A DNA stretch of 64,000 nucleotides from positions 24,749,548 through 24,813,547 of the forward strand of contig CM033109.1 of NCBI GenBank assembly GCA_019321725.1. The letters are read 5' to 3'. This document shows positions 36,601-48,337 of the stretch, piece after piece (the first letter of the stretch is position 1; each line of letters begins with the position of its first letter). The notes under the pieces are model-generated. The model was not told the DNA's origin and did no database searches. It saw only the letters and a list, made by a program, of their open reading frames with translations. Source of the stretch: Paulownia fortunei (taxonomy: Eukaryota; Streptophyta; Magnoliopsida; Lamiales; Paulowniaceae). A program made the translations under genes and the position numbers.

Positions 36601-39600
36601 TCCTGCTCCAGTTTCTGACGAATTTTTTCCCGTGCTCTTCTCTCTTCCACTTTCTCTGCTTTCCTCTGGGCGAGAAACCTGACTCGGTCAAAGAAAATGG
36701 AGTGCCAAGAGTACAATAAGCAATAACAGCACAACGCCAAACACCTTAAGTCAATAAATGTAACCAAAAAACATGTCAATACCGTTTCCTTTCACTTTCT
36801 TCCGCCATTCGCTTAGCCTCTAACAGCTCTTTACCTGCTCGAATCCTTTCCTACAAGTAAACGAAATATCTAATGACAGAATACTAGATATATTGACAGA
36901 TGTAAACCATGAAGCCATTTTGCTAGTCAATCACAAGTTTAAACAATTGAACATGAACCAATAGTCGTATATTGGTGATAGAACATGCTTAAAGTTAGAA
37001 ACCACTTCAAAATTTTAGAATAGGCTATCAAATGAAACACAGAGAATGGTAGCTACAAGAATATCATGACTTAAATTGAAGCGTCATGGCATGGAATATA
37101 CTAATAATACTACTCAAGAAGCACATGAATGAGAAAAAAAAACTAGACTTGTTTATGCCATCTCAAACAGAAATTAGGGTGCCTATCAGTTTTCATCAGT
37201 TGCCCACAATGCCCACTTTTATAACCAGGTCATGTGTCACGGGTCGCAACTTGAAGTCGGGATTATCCAGGACTAGCGACCGTGACGCAAGGAAGGAGGT
37301 GCGGGCGGCAGGGAGTGCCGGCGCGCACGAGTGGGCGCAATTGGCTCACGAGCAGAGACTCTTACAAAGTGGGGATTGCAATACTGTTCGTATGGTATGT
37401 TCTTTGAGTTATGAGGCAACTGTCCACCAAGTATGAAGTCGTTCCATGTCCGTTTGGGCATCGGAACAATTGGGCAACAGTGGGCTGTCATCCTGCATGC
37501 GAGCAAGAATTGAGGAACGGAGCAGAGGGCATTAACAATGGAGTTTTGTGAAACTGTTTTAATGGGGAGTTCCTAGGAGTGTTAGGAACGTCTCCATGAA
37601 GTTTCACACCTAGACGGTTCCATTTGAGTAGCGAACCACATTTATGTTTGGAGAGTGGCAGTGCAGTGTCACTGTTGTAATTTCAGAGTACTGCGAGGGC
37701 AATTCCTCATTCATGGAGAATCGGATGAGGCTGAAAGTTTGAGGAGTTGATATTCAGGTCGAGAGCTACGCTACGGTTCGAGCGGCAAGTCATTTGGAGT
37801 TCAGATGAGGGAGTTACGCATTGCGCGCTCGTCGGCCCATTCAATGTCTAGTCAAAGGAAAATGATTTATTTTGTTAAGCCTATTATAAGAGGGGCATGC
37901 ATTGGTGAGCATCAGCCAGCCTCCCCCGTGCCAACGGGCACCAAGTGAGCAGCAACCTTGGGGGCGATGGGTGCCTCCAAGGGCCGGCTCTAGACATCAC
38001 GTAGGTATGTTTAAAGTCCCCCATCGGGTCAGGAACCGAACGGGCGGCGTGGGGTCAGAGGGGCTCACGTTGGGTCTCCAAATGGGCCCAGAGGTTGTGT
38101 GTGGGAAAGATTATGCCCCCCGGGCTGCAGGACACGACGGGAACACCTCTAGACTGAACGGGTGATCGAGGCAAGCACTCTAATGCCTCGTGAACTAACT
38201 CGTAAGCATGCGTTGTGGGTTCTAGCCGTGCTGCAGGGGTCCGTTGGCCAAGATATGCGGTCGTGGGGTGATGCCGCATTGCGGGCAAGTTGTGGCAAGA
38301 TGCCGGTCGGCGGGAATGCACGTCCTACGCATTGCGTGGGGCTAATATGAGATGATGGCACTTCAGATAGGTCAAGGACTTACGAGTAGCCCTACTCGGG
38401 CGAGGCACGACCGAAGGATGCCATGGCGAGCAATACACTCGGGATGCTCCGAGCACAAGAATCGTGTTGTGGGCTCGCAGGTGACCCTCAACGCCGAGAC
38501 GGAGCAAGCGTGCTAGTCGGGGACCGTTGTGGAAACACGCAGGGGCGTGCGAGACGAAAGCCTCGGCGAATGAGGGCATAGGCGAGTGTCGGCACCGAGT
38601 GCCGCACAGGGATGCGTTCTAATGTTACCGCTAGTGCACTATGTGGGCGCGGCCCGAGCGAAAACCCGGGACAAGCCATGTGGGTTGAAATGAACAACGG
38701 GTCAACATTTAGACTCGAGATGGATGTGTGCAACCTGAGTGGCCGCACAGACAAAATGAGTTCCGCTGCAAGAAAAAGAGTCCGCCCCGTGACACCATGT
38801 CATTTAAGTTATAAAAATCAGTCCACACTAGCTATGCATGAAAATCAATTTATTTTGCACTTTTGCTATGAGTGAACAATAACAATGTCATGCCAGATTT
38901 GCCTGGTACCGACTATTAGGATAGTTTCTTAAAAGAATGCAGTTACCTAAACTGCCATCATATCATGGGAAATGGAAGTGAAAGAGTTATGCAAGAGGGT
39001 ACATACTAAACAGACCTAAGTCCCTGTCACTATAAGTTTCATATTACGTTTGCTGGTACATAATGACAACAAATTAACAGATGTTGAACTTCTTTAAATC
39101 TAAAAAGGCAACAAAATTTGAAGCTGACAACTTCTATGTTTGCATACAAGATCATAGAACAGCCTCACCCCCATCATCTACCTACTTGGCCCTCTTTATG
39201 AAAAGCAATTTATTCTATATCTTCCTGAATTCTTCAATAACCATCAGCTAACAAAAAATATGTCTGACCCAACATAAATTATAATGCTTCAGCAAAAGAC
39301 TGGTGCAGTTGGAAACTGGTGAACATGTAACAAGCCAATAGTATATTTTCATGATTCTATTCTCTCTTGCCAAAGCATCCTAAGATGTCGATACATGAGA
39401 GAAAAAATAGATTTTCATGATTCTATTCTCTCTTGCCAAAAACATGCTAAGATGTTGATACATGAGAGAAAAAATAGAGCTCCACAAAATGTATGACTCA
39501 ATCAATACAAGAAGTTAACGCCTCAAATCCTACTCATAACTAATGAGCAGCACAATGATACGAATGAAGAATCACAAGCGGACATGAAAAGTGTCAAATT

Positions 39601-41777
39601 GTCTTGAAGAATCATAGGAGGACATGACAAGCGGACGATATTGTCTTACACATAATGAAGAGGTTATCTATAGTACCTTTTCCATTTCTCTTTCTAGTTT
39701 CTTCTCTTGCTCTGCTTTCTTTTTACGTGCTTGATTCCTAAAATTAGAGGAATTCACAATGTGGGGAATATGAGAAAAGAAAAACCACTCTTTGGGTTAG
39801 GAAGTTTTACCAATATAACACTATCTGATGATGAAGATGATTGAAAGAAAGCTATGAAATATATATATTTATCAGAGAGGAAAGCAATGAGTGCCTTCCT
39901 CATAACGAGCATAGCAAACAAACCTTAGCTCCTGTGCTCTAATCTTTACTTGTTCAGAAATGTGAAAGGGGTCAGATGCTTCAATATTGATGTTGACTAG
40001 ATCCTGAGGCTGCTGTTGCATAAGTAGCAGAGGTGTCAAATAATGCAATAGCACATAACTTAAAATACAGTTCTACAGTTGTCAGATGGTAAAAATTATG
40101 TATGGTCACCGGAAGGCCAACTAATTAAGCGCATATGTTATAATAAACAACAAGGACATCAACGCCCAAGTAGACAAAGCAACCTACCATTGGCGTTTCA
40201 CTAGCAGCTGTATCATTCTCGGGGTCAACAAGCCAATTTATAGCATCCTCAATACTTGAATTACCTAAAGAAGTTTAAGGGTTAGTTGATGAAGCAATTC
40301 AAACACTTTTTGAAAGGAAATAATAGTATCAAGAACAAAACTTGCAAGCAGCAAAGAAGATGAACCTCCAAGGGGAAGATGTCATTTGCAGATAATTAAA
40401 CCTCTTTCCTGAACATATAATATTTTGATCCAACAAGGAATGGTCGGGATTAGAATTGAATAAGATGTAACAGCATCAGATACCAGCTTTGATAGCTAAT
40501 AAAATTCTCTTATGTCTCCAGATGTGTAGGATGTTAAGTTATTCAGGGGGAGAGATTCATTTGTTATGATTGAACAGTAAAAAGCTCTAGAGTACATCAA
40601 ACACAATTCTTGGGGACCACTGCAGCTGTTTTCTGAGCAAGCTGTAATTTTTTATTTGAAAGAAATGCTTACAACTAAATAGGATGTAAGAGCATCCAGA
40701 GAAAAAGAAAACTTAACAATATCAGCTTGGTTAACCAATACGGTTGCTCTAACACATTCTAGAAATGTATCTGGTCAAGTTATTCAAGAGAAAACTTCCA
40801 TTCTACTCTTATGCTTAACATCAAAAAGCCCTAGATTAAACACAAGGAACTCTTTGAATACTGAACAGTGGCATGCATGCATTCTAAATCATGCCTTGTA
40901 AAGATTTGATCTGGAATTATTAGATTAAGAAGTAGAATAACATCAATAAAAGAAAAAATATATAGTTAAACAAGTAAAAACAAGAACACTAAAGTAATTA
41001 TATGCGGAAATAATCTGAATCAATTGACTAAAATGCTTTAATAATATTTAGACCCTGATATATTGAATATTGAACCTACTCAAACTCAGAAAAATAGCAA
41101 ATATATAGAAATTACGTAAGAACGTAAATGGTTTTGAAAAGACTAACAATGAGAAACAATGTTGCTTAAACAATTATACTAAAGAAAGAGAGACTTCAGA
41201 AACCACAGAAGAAGAAACATAATCAGTTGAAATGTAATTTACACAAGTAGAACTTTAGGAGATGATACTCTAGTTATACTTTTACACACAATTATACAAT
41301 CTACTCTGAATTCCTCAGTCTTTACATTGATTAGATATACTGTTTCCTATTGCATCTTTCAACTTTGAATCAATTCCCAGTCATACTTTAAACTAATGAT
41401 ACAAACAACTCTACCAGAAGAGACAGTGGATTAGATTCCTGATTTAATAATCAAATTAAGAACAAGGCACAACTGGTATCAAGATCCTGCACCAGTAAGA
41501 ACGATAGATTCACATATACTGGAAGGGCATAATATTTGATATAAAAAATGACATAAAAAAAAGCACACTCTACACAAAAGATTCAGACATGCATAAAAGA
41601 AATTGATAACTATATATGCTCATATAAATTGTAGGAAAAGTTTTATCAGATATACATCTGTCCATAGATTTAGTATTTTAGTGAAACTAATTTACCAGAA
41701 CAAAGAGCCTTTGTGGCTAGAGGCTTAGAGAATCCCATTTCTTCAAGTTCACCAAGCAATCTCTCGTCTACTTCCAT
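33670..41777 (-). CDS. UBA and PUB/PUG domain protein (candidate CDC48/p97 cofactor)
   Basis: Ten coding exons: 41777–41696, 40264–40188, 40012–39924, 39737–39677, 36850–36783, 36678–36597, 36240–36160, 36073–35975, 34719–34600, 33852–33670 (942 nt, 313 residues, phases chain). Residues 1–45 form a UBA domain (RLLGELEEMGFSKPLATKAL, then IEDAINWLVDPEND) for ubiquitin binding. Residues about 65–153 are a strongly charged coiled coil (NQARKKKAEQEKKLEREMEK; EKVEERRAREKIRQKLEQDK). Residues about 190–290 match the PUB/PUG fold: MRAFQALLICVKNIINNPDE, KLRKIRISNPVFQ, then KFLELCGFER and FLLLP. In animals PUB domains bind the C-terminal tail of the AAA ATPase p97/CDC48, so a ubiquitin-adaptor role is likely. 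A leader exon near 43080–43340 probably splices to 41798. Intron 4 carries a solo LTR. From memory, At1g04850 has this architecture. The exon 3 acceptor could shift by three bases. Confidence 0.88.
35238..35330. repeat. Short direct repeat, 68-bp spacing
   Basis: AACTGTGAAACCAGTAGCTT occurs at 35238 and again at 35306 with little divergence. Intronic. Confidence 0.8.
37235..38794. mobile_element. Solo LTR of an LTR retrotransposon
   Basis: The 1,560-bp block begins TGTCACGGGT and ends CCCCGTGACA, so it has the TG...CA boundaries of an LTR inside a short inverted repeat. It is flanked by a 5-bp target duplication with one change (TCATG at 37230–37234, CCATG at 38795–38799). It is strikingly GC-rich within AT-rich intron sequence. 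No gag, protease or reverse transcriptase is encoded; its several short ORFs look like chance frames in GC-rich DNA. It sits in intron 4 (36851–39676) of the UBA–PUB gene. Recombination between the two LTRs of a full element is the usual origin of a solo LTR. Family unassigned. Confidence 0.8.
39345..39477. repeat. 66-bp tandem duplication
   Basis: ATTTTCATGATTCTATTCTC begins both copies, at 39345 and 39411, and both end ATGAGAGAAAAAATAG. A few substitutions and a one-base indel separate them. It lies in intron 4 of the UBA–PUB gene, close to exon 4. Confidence 0.92.
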
Positions 41778-43340
41778 TTGTAAAGAAGAATCCTACTTCT
41801 GCAAATCAAGAAAATGAACAAGTAACATCAGACAAAAGAATTACATGTCACTAAAGAAAGAAAGGTGAAAGAGAATGGAAGGAAGAAAATTTCCACAACA
41901 GTTCTGAATTACTGGTATCTTTGAAGTTTGCAAAATCCTGAAACAGAAAATGTGCCAATACACATAATGATATGATTACATGCAATTGCTGATGATGGAT
42001 AAGAGTGGACAAACTGTTTTAATGTCAGCCATCGAATAAAAGACTTGGAGCAACAGTCCCACTTTCCCAGCAGCTCTATGAGGACTATTACATTTTTATG
42101 TGGATAAAGAAATAACGGATAGGACATATCAAGTTGATCTGACTGCTAATATGATGGTTGGTTACTGAGGTATCATGGCCAGGGCTTGTCGATGTGCAAT
42201 TGCAATAACAACAGTGATAAGAGAACCAAGAAAGAACACAATTCCTTGGCCCACGCATCCTGAGTATAATGTGGTGATGCATGAGAATACGGCATTCCCT
42301 AACTTTATACAATCCACAAACAGTTCAAATTATATAGTAAAAAAAAAAGAAAGTACAGTTTGGTGAAGGGAAATTAATAACTCTCTGTGCCATTCTAAAA
42401 CAAGCTCATATTGGTCCGAAATTTCTATTCAGACAATAGCTCATGCAGGCACAACTGATAAAAATATGAAACCCCTGCTATTCTGTGTATGCAGTGGAGA
42501 AAGAGCAAACAACAAAGCATTAGTTTACAATAAATTAAATTTGTATCATTAGCTCCTTAGCTCCTTAGCTCCAGTCTTGCTGTAAGTACCACTATTTTTT
42601 CAACTTTGTTCTTTTTCCAGTCGCTATGTTTTAAATAGTCCATAGACCATGTTCAGGCCTTTAACTTCTTTGGTTAAACAGTACCAATGATCATTGAAAT
42701 TCTGCTCTTCATCTTTACAGGTAAAACAACATGCATTTTCCCTCTATTGCCAACCAATAAGCATTTGGAGGAATCCAATGTGAGAATCTAATAAACATAA
42801 CAAAACATAAAAATGGATTTAAAAAATGCCACATCACAATAGAAAAGGGATAACCAATGAAACAAACTCAGAATTCACAACACCATCACATGAAATTGTG
42901 AAAGCAACAGTAATTTGAGAAATGATAGATAATCAAAAGGCTCCTAAATCAATCTCTTTTAGGGATAACAAACTACACAGAAGCAAGAAATGAAAAGGGC
43001 AACTAATAAAGATGCAACAAGATATAATTAAGGCATTACCCAAAAAAAAGAGAAAAAAATAGAACGTACTATTTCAAATTCACAAGACTCGCAAGGAAAT
43101 TTTCCGCAGCTTTGAAGAAATAGGTGATTAAGGATGATTTCTGAAGAGGGTTTCGGAGTATAAGGTTGGCGAAAAAATCGGCAAAGTCCAGGAATGTTGG
43201 AGAAGAGTCCGCCATTGGAAGTATTCAGATGCCGATTCCTTGCCCTTCTCCTTAAGCCAACAGGGTTCCTTTCAATTTCTCGACGAAGGTTCTGAAGTTT
43301 GCTCCTCCAATCTCTACTTTTGCTGAATTTTGAATGTCTG

Positions 43341-46068
43341 TCCTTTTAATACCTTAGCGGTGGCGTGGGGATGATCATGTTGTTATGGACTCTGCAAATC
43401 CTATTTTCTTCTTGTTCAAATGATTAAAATTTTTAAACATATTAATGATAAATAATTATTTATTTTATCAGTTTTTTTAAATTTTATTAAATAGCATATA
43501 GACAAAAAGATTTTTTAAGTTTTATATATCAAAATTAGAGTTAAATGCAATTTGCACAAAGTACGTTCATCTCCTAAAGTTAGAAAAGTATCAAAATTGA
43601 TGTGTAACTCCTTGGTGTAAGAGGAATTATTTATAAAACATGAATAAATGGTAAAACACATTGATCATAGTTTAAAAAAATAAAATTTAAAGTTATGAAA
43701 TAAGGAATAAATAGTAAAAAGCACCGATCAGAGTTTAGAAAAATAAAACTTAAAATTGTGAAATAAGGGAGAGTCGAGAATAACTCAAAAAATATAATAT
43801 ATAAATTAAAATTATAAAATAATAAATAAATTCACAGATCAAGATGAATAATATAAAGGATATTTATAGACATAAGAATAAAGATTATAATCTCAATTGG
43901 TACGATGCTTGCTAAACTTTGGGCTTGGCCCAATTGAACTGGGCCTAGTGATACCATTAGACTTAACAAATTTTATACAGTTGGGCCTGACCAAATATTG
44001 GGCATCAAAAATCTTCTCTAATTTTGACTTCAAGAATTTCCAAGCGTTGTTGACAAAAAAGTTGTTATAATGAAAATGCCCTTCCTCCGTACAAGTATGA
44101 CATGAGTTGCAATGTTGGTGTAACTAAACATACACTATATCCATACAATTTTACAAAAAATATATCTTATGTATATATTAAAATGTTATATATTTGATAT
44201 ATATTACTACCTGCGCTATAAAAAATTATTATATTATTGAGAGTTGATCTTTTGATGCTCAACTTCTAGAGTAAGTCAATAAAAATAAATTAATGCGTAA
44301 TTAATTTTATATATGTTAATAATAAAAATTGAGGGTATTTATACTGTTGATAATAGAGTTTTCGTGGATTTGAACCTTTAAATTTTTGTGGGTTTAGCCG
44401 AAGCATTATATTCCAATTTTGTATATTAACTTATAAACCTCATAAACTTAATTTAATGATTTTTTTCTTTATTTCGACTCATAATTCAAATAAACATATC
44501 AAATTTATCATAATAAACTTTATTTTGAACTCATGTGTGTTGTAGAAATTCGATAGTTCTAGCTGGAAAACCCACTTAACAGCTTGCATGACATTTGTAG
44601 TAGCTATTAGCTTATGAACGAAAAATAACATAATTAGGTACAATATGTCATAACTTGAGATATTCATAAAATTGTATATCAATTTTTTTTTTTTTTTTGC
44701 ACCATAACTACTTATATTACATCAATATATATATGCATATCATAATTATTTACAATAGGTAATAATTAAGTTATTTATAAAATATAGTATGTGTGATTAC
44801 ACATGCAAATAGAGTTAATATGACATATTTTTCAAAACTCGATATACGCATCAAACTCGTTACATTCATTTTATAATTTTAAAAATATTAAAAATATATA
44901 ATTTTAAAATACCACACCTATTTTTATTTTTTTTGAAAATTATATATTTTCAAAAAATAATATTATATGAATATATATTAGAATAAAAAATAAAAAATAA
45001 ACAAGCGAGTTCAAAACAGACAAATTTAAAAATAAAAAATAACAAAATACATAAAACCTCCTAAATTTCACCTATTGCCGCAAACACCTCCGTAAACTTT
45101 CAAATGTAACACTTATCCCATAAATTAAATGTTTAGACAAAATTATCCTTAATACAATCAATTTATATAGTTTTTAGTTTATTGTGAATATATTGCATCC
45201 CAAATTTAATTTTATTTTTTTTAATTACAAAATAATTTAAATTATATAATTTTTTAAAAAATAATTAATAACTTAAGTAATTTAAATTCAAAAAATAAAT
45301 TAATAAGTGAGTACAAGAAATAGCCAAAAAATATTAAACATGAACAAATTATTTTGATTAATTGAATTCAAAATAAAGTATGTAGTATTTAATCTACATA
45401 AATTTTGAATTCTTTTGAATAAAATAAATAAGTATGTCCCAATTGATATTTAGATATATACATATATATATATATATTAAATTGAACAAAGTTATATTTC
45501 AACTAATTTTGACCATTTTGAATAAGAATATATAAATTATTTTTACTCAATTATATATATATATATTAAGTTTACAAAAATATACTTATTTATCTTTATC
45601 CAAAAGTGTTCAAAATTCATTTAGATTAAATAGTTAATGCCTTATTTTGAATTTAAATATATTATTGCATGTTTAATATATTTTTTGTGTATTTATTATA
45701 TTTTTATTATTTTATTTTTTAAAAAATTTGAATTGCTTAAGTTATTAAATATTTTTTTTAAAAATGTAATTTTAATTATTTTTTAATTAAAAAAGAATTT
45801 AAAATCACATTATAGTGACAATTTTTTATATATATAATTTAACTGTCATAATAAAGCATTGAATAAATCTATTTACATTCTAAGAACCCCCGAGAAATAG
45901 AAAGCTTCCTTAGATACTTCGAGAATCCATTAGAAATTCAAACACACACCCACAGAAGCTCTCCGCTTTCACAGCACAGCAAAAACTTCCCTCAAATCAA
46001 ATACGCGAAGAATTCCCAACAGCCCAAAAATCAAACTGTTATTACTATTTCCTTCGAAAGAATAGGCA
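43341..46068. other. AT-rich intergenic region between head-to-head genes
   Basis: No gene found between the leader of the minus-strand UBA–PUB gene and the plus-strand unknown gene. It contains a dispersed AT-rich repeat copy (44826–45020), long poly-T (44680–44698) and several TA runs. Confidence 0.55.
44826..45020. repeat. Dispersed AT-rich repeat, copy 2
   Basis: TTTTATAATTTTAAAAATAT, AAAAAATAATATTATATGAA and AATAAAAAATAAAAAATAAA echo the copies at 17030 and 54400. Edges are approximate. Confidence 0.4.
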
Positions 46069-47798
46069 ATGGAAGGAGGAGGAGAAAAAGGGAAGAGAAG
46101 AATAAAGCTATTCTGCCCATCTGTGTCGAAGATAATCCAAATAAGTGCATGGGACGAGCAGAAACTGGACCTCGGGTCCATAGCTCGGGCATTCGGGCTC
46201 GACCCGAGTACTCTGAAGCTCAACGGTCACTTCATAAGTAGAGGGGTTGATCTTATAGCTTCTTCGGTCACCTGGAAGTCTCTGATTGGGTTCTTTTCTG
46301 CCCGCGGGTTGTCCACCGGCGCCAGTGATTGCGATGCTCTCCTTGTTGATGGCAAGCTCTCCAAAATTGGCTCCAAAAGTAAAGTTTTTCTTTTTTTGAT
46401 TTTCATTATTATTTTGTTATTATTGAGTGAAATATATGAATTGGAAAACTGCAGGATAGAATTTGATGGTTTTCGTAAGAATGTGGAAATACTGTGAAAT
46501 TGATTTATGTAGAACCTACGATATGAGTAATTGTTATGTACCTGCCTCTGATGATGTGTGGGGAGTTTTTTTTTTTTTTTACATGACAAGTTTGTGTAGA
46601 TTTCTCTAAAATTAATCCAAAAACACAACTAATTTTCACGAAATGAATTCTTCGAAGATTAATTTTCAAGAGTCTGTGTGAGTTTCTTTAGTGTGGCTTT
46701 TGGCAGATATAAGTAATGAGGGCTGCTGTGGTCAATCCAACCTGCGAAATGATCGTTTGGCCCCAAGCTACAGCCCTATCATATATGCACTTACAAGTAT
46801 TTCTCATTTAACATATAAAATAAAGGGAAATTTCCACATTTCACAAAATATTGATGGATTATGGAAACCTAGAAAAGTTATGCGTTGTGACTCTGCACCC
46901 TGAATTTTTTGGGGTTGATAGATTCTTAGGAAGGGGTTTGATGTAGGAAACAGAAGCTTCATATTTATAGATAATGATATTTATAGGTGTCCCGTGTTTT
47001 ATCTAATTTATGTTTTGGTTGGGTGTTTTACCTTTCACATGTGGTTTTGGAGCTTTTCTTTAACTAACAAATGATTTCTTACTCATCAGGGTCGCATGAC
47101 CACCATGATACTGGAAATGGGATTGTTAACACTAAGGAACAAGGCTATTTTAGAGAGAATAAAAGGCCACAGCGTGAGCATTGCAGCATGCTCAACAACG
47201 AAAAGGTCAAGGGGAGTAATTCAGGTAATTATGTTTGCTTGAGCTCTGAAAATTGGTTGTCAATCAAGACATCCTTTACTTTAGTGGTGGATTTAGGGGT
47301 GAGCGCATTGTGGATCCTAGGTGAACTTGACTTGCCAAGGCATTTACTGTTGGAAACCTGAATAGAAAAAGAAATTTTTTTAGGTAGCTCTTACTTTTCC
47401 TTTCTATTAGATCTTTCTAAACTGTGAAGTGGCATTTTAGGACAAGTAGATTTGATAAATCGAACCATGGGGTGTAACGAATCTAATGGCTTGGGTTTGA
47501 AGAGAAAGTGGTGGTTAGAAGATGAAAGTCATCTAAAGAGAACAAAATATGATGAAGCTGTTCCAGGTAAGCTGTGAAACTGGGGATTCCAGAATTTTTT
47601 GATTTATTTTTCTTATTTCCAAGTATTTTTTGTGCTATCATATTTCCAAATGAAACATCACAAGTGTGTTTTCCAGGTCTCCAGGAGAGAGAGGGTAGTA
47701 CCTCGATAAACAGCCGATTTTCCTGCAGTTTTATCAGTAAAAACATGAAAAGAATGAGAGGCGATGAGATGGTAGCTGCTTCCCCTTTAAAGAAATAA
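46069..47798 (+). CDS. Conserved plant protein of unknown function
   Basis: Four exons, 46069–46378, 47090–47224, 47441–47566 and 47677–47798 (693 nt, 230 residues), all joined in phase 1. The N-terminal hundred residues form the compact, best-ordered part: KRRIKLFCPSVSKIIQISAW, then DLGSIARAFGLDPSTLKLNG and HFISRGVDLIASSVTWKSLI. The rest is hydrophilic with basic motifs (LKRKWWLED, HLKRTKYD, KNMKRMRGDE, SPLKK), so nuclear localisation is plausible. I recall similar plant proteins without a named function and cannot assign a domain family. It converges tail-to-tail with PIG-T, 539 bp apart, as At3g07150 and At3g07140 do in my memory of Arabidopsis. No transmembrane segment or signal peptide is visible in the spliced product. 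Confidence 0.85.
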
Positions 47799-48337
47799 GA
47801 TAACAGAAGAACCTGAGATGGTTGACAAACACTCCTTTGGTGTAATCTGGACACTTAATGCAGAAAGCACCACTGTGTAGATGCAGCTCGTATTAGGAGC
47901 AGTGCCAAATGATGTTTTATGAAATTGGAAGAAAGGGCTAGAAAATACTTCTGATGTTGTCAAGTCACTTATCTTAGTTTGGTACCATCAGAATTTTTGA
48001 GAAGGAATGGATGTATCTAATGTGTGCTTAATGCTGATAAAACATATATTTACAGTTGTAAATGTAGGTTTCCCAATAATTTTTCCCCACACATTTCCTA
48101 ATCTCTTTACCAAAACATATCTTCAATGTTGGAAATGATACCAAACATAGCGAAACTCTCTCAGCTCTTGATATGTGACAAAAATCAGTGGGATCAGAAT
48201 TTGGTCAATGCTTTTCAAGGATGCAAGACTGAATACAGCTGAAAATGGAAAAAATATTTGATGCTTATCCTAGCTAATCCCTATTTTTCAAGATACATTA
48301 TCATACATGGGAGATGGCTCCTAGCTTGCTCCGGTGG
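47799..48337. other. Convergent 3' flanks
   Basis: The space between the stop codons of the unknown plus-strand gene and the minus-strand PIG-T gene; presumably the two 3' UTRs. No gene or repeat seen. Confidence 0.5.

Noticed and set aside
37086..38875. Many 60–116 codon frames in both strands of the GC-rich block
   Set aside because: Stop-poor frames are expected in GC-rich DNA. None resembles gag, protease, integrase or a known plant family, and the block has solo-LTR boundaries.
44479..44682. Hydrophobic minus-strand frame of 67 codons
   Set aside because: A chance frame in AT-rich DNA, with no family signature or splice-supported extension.
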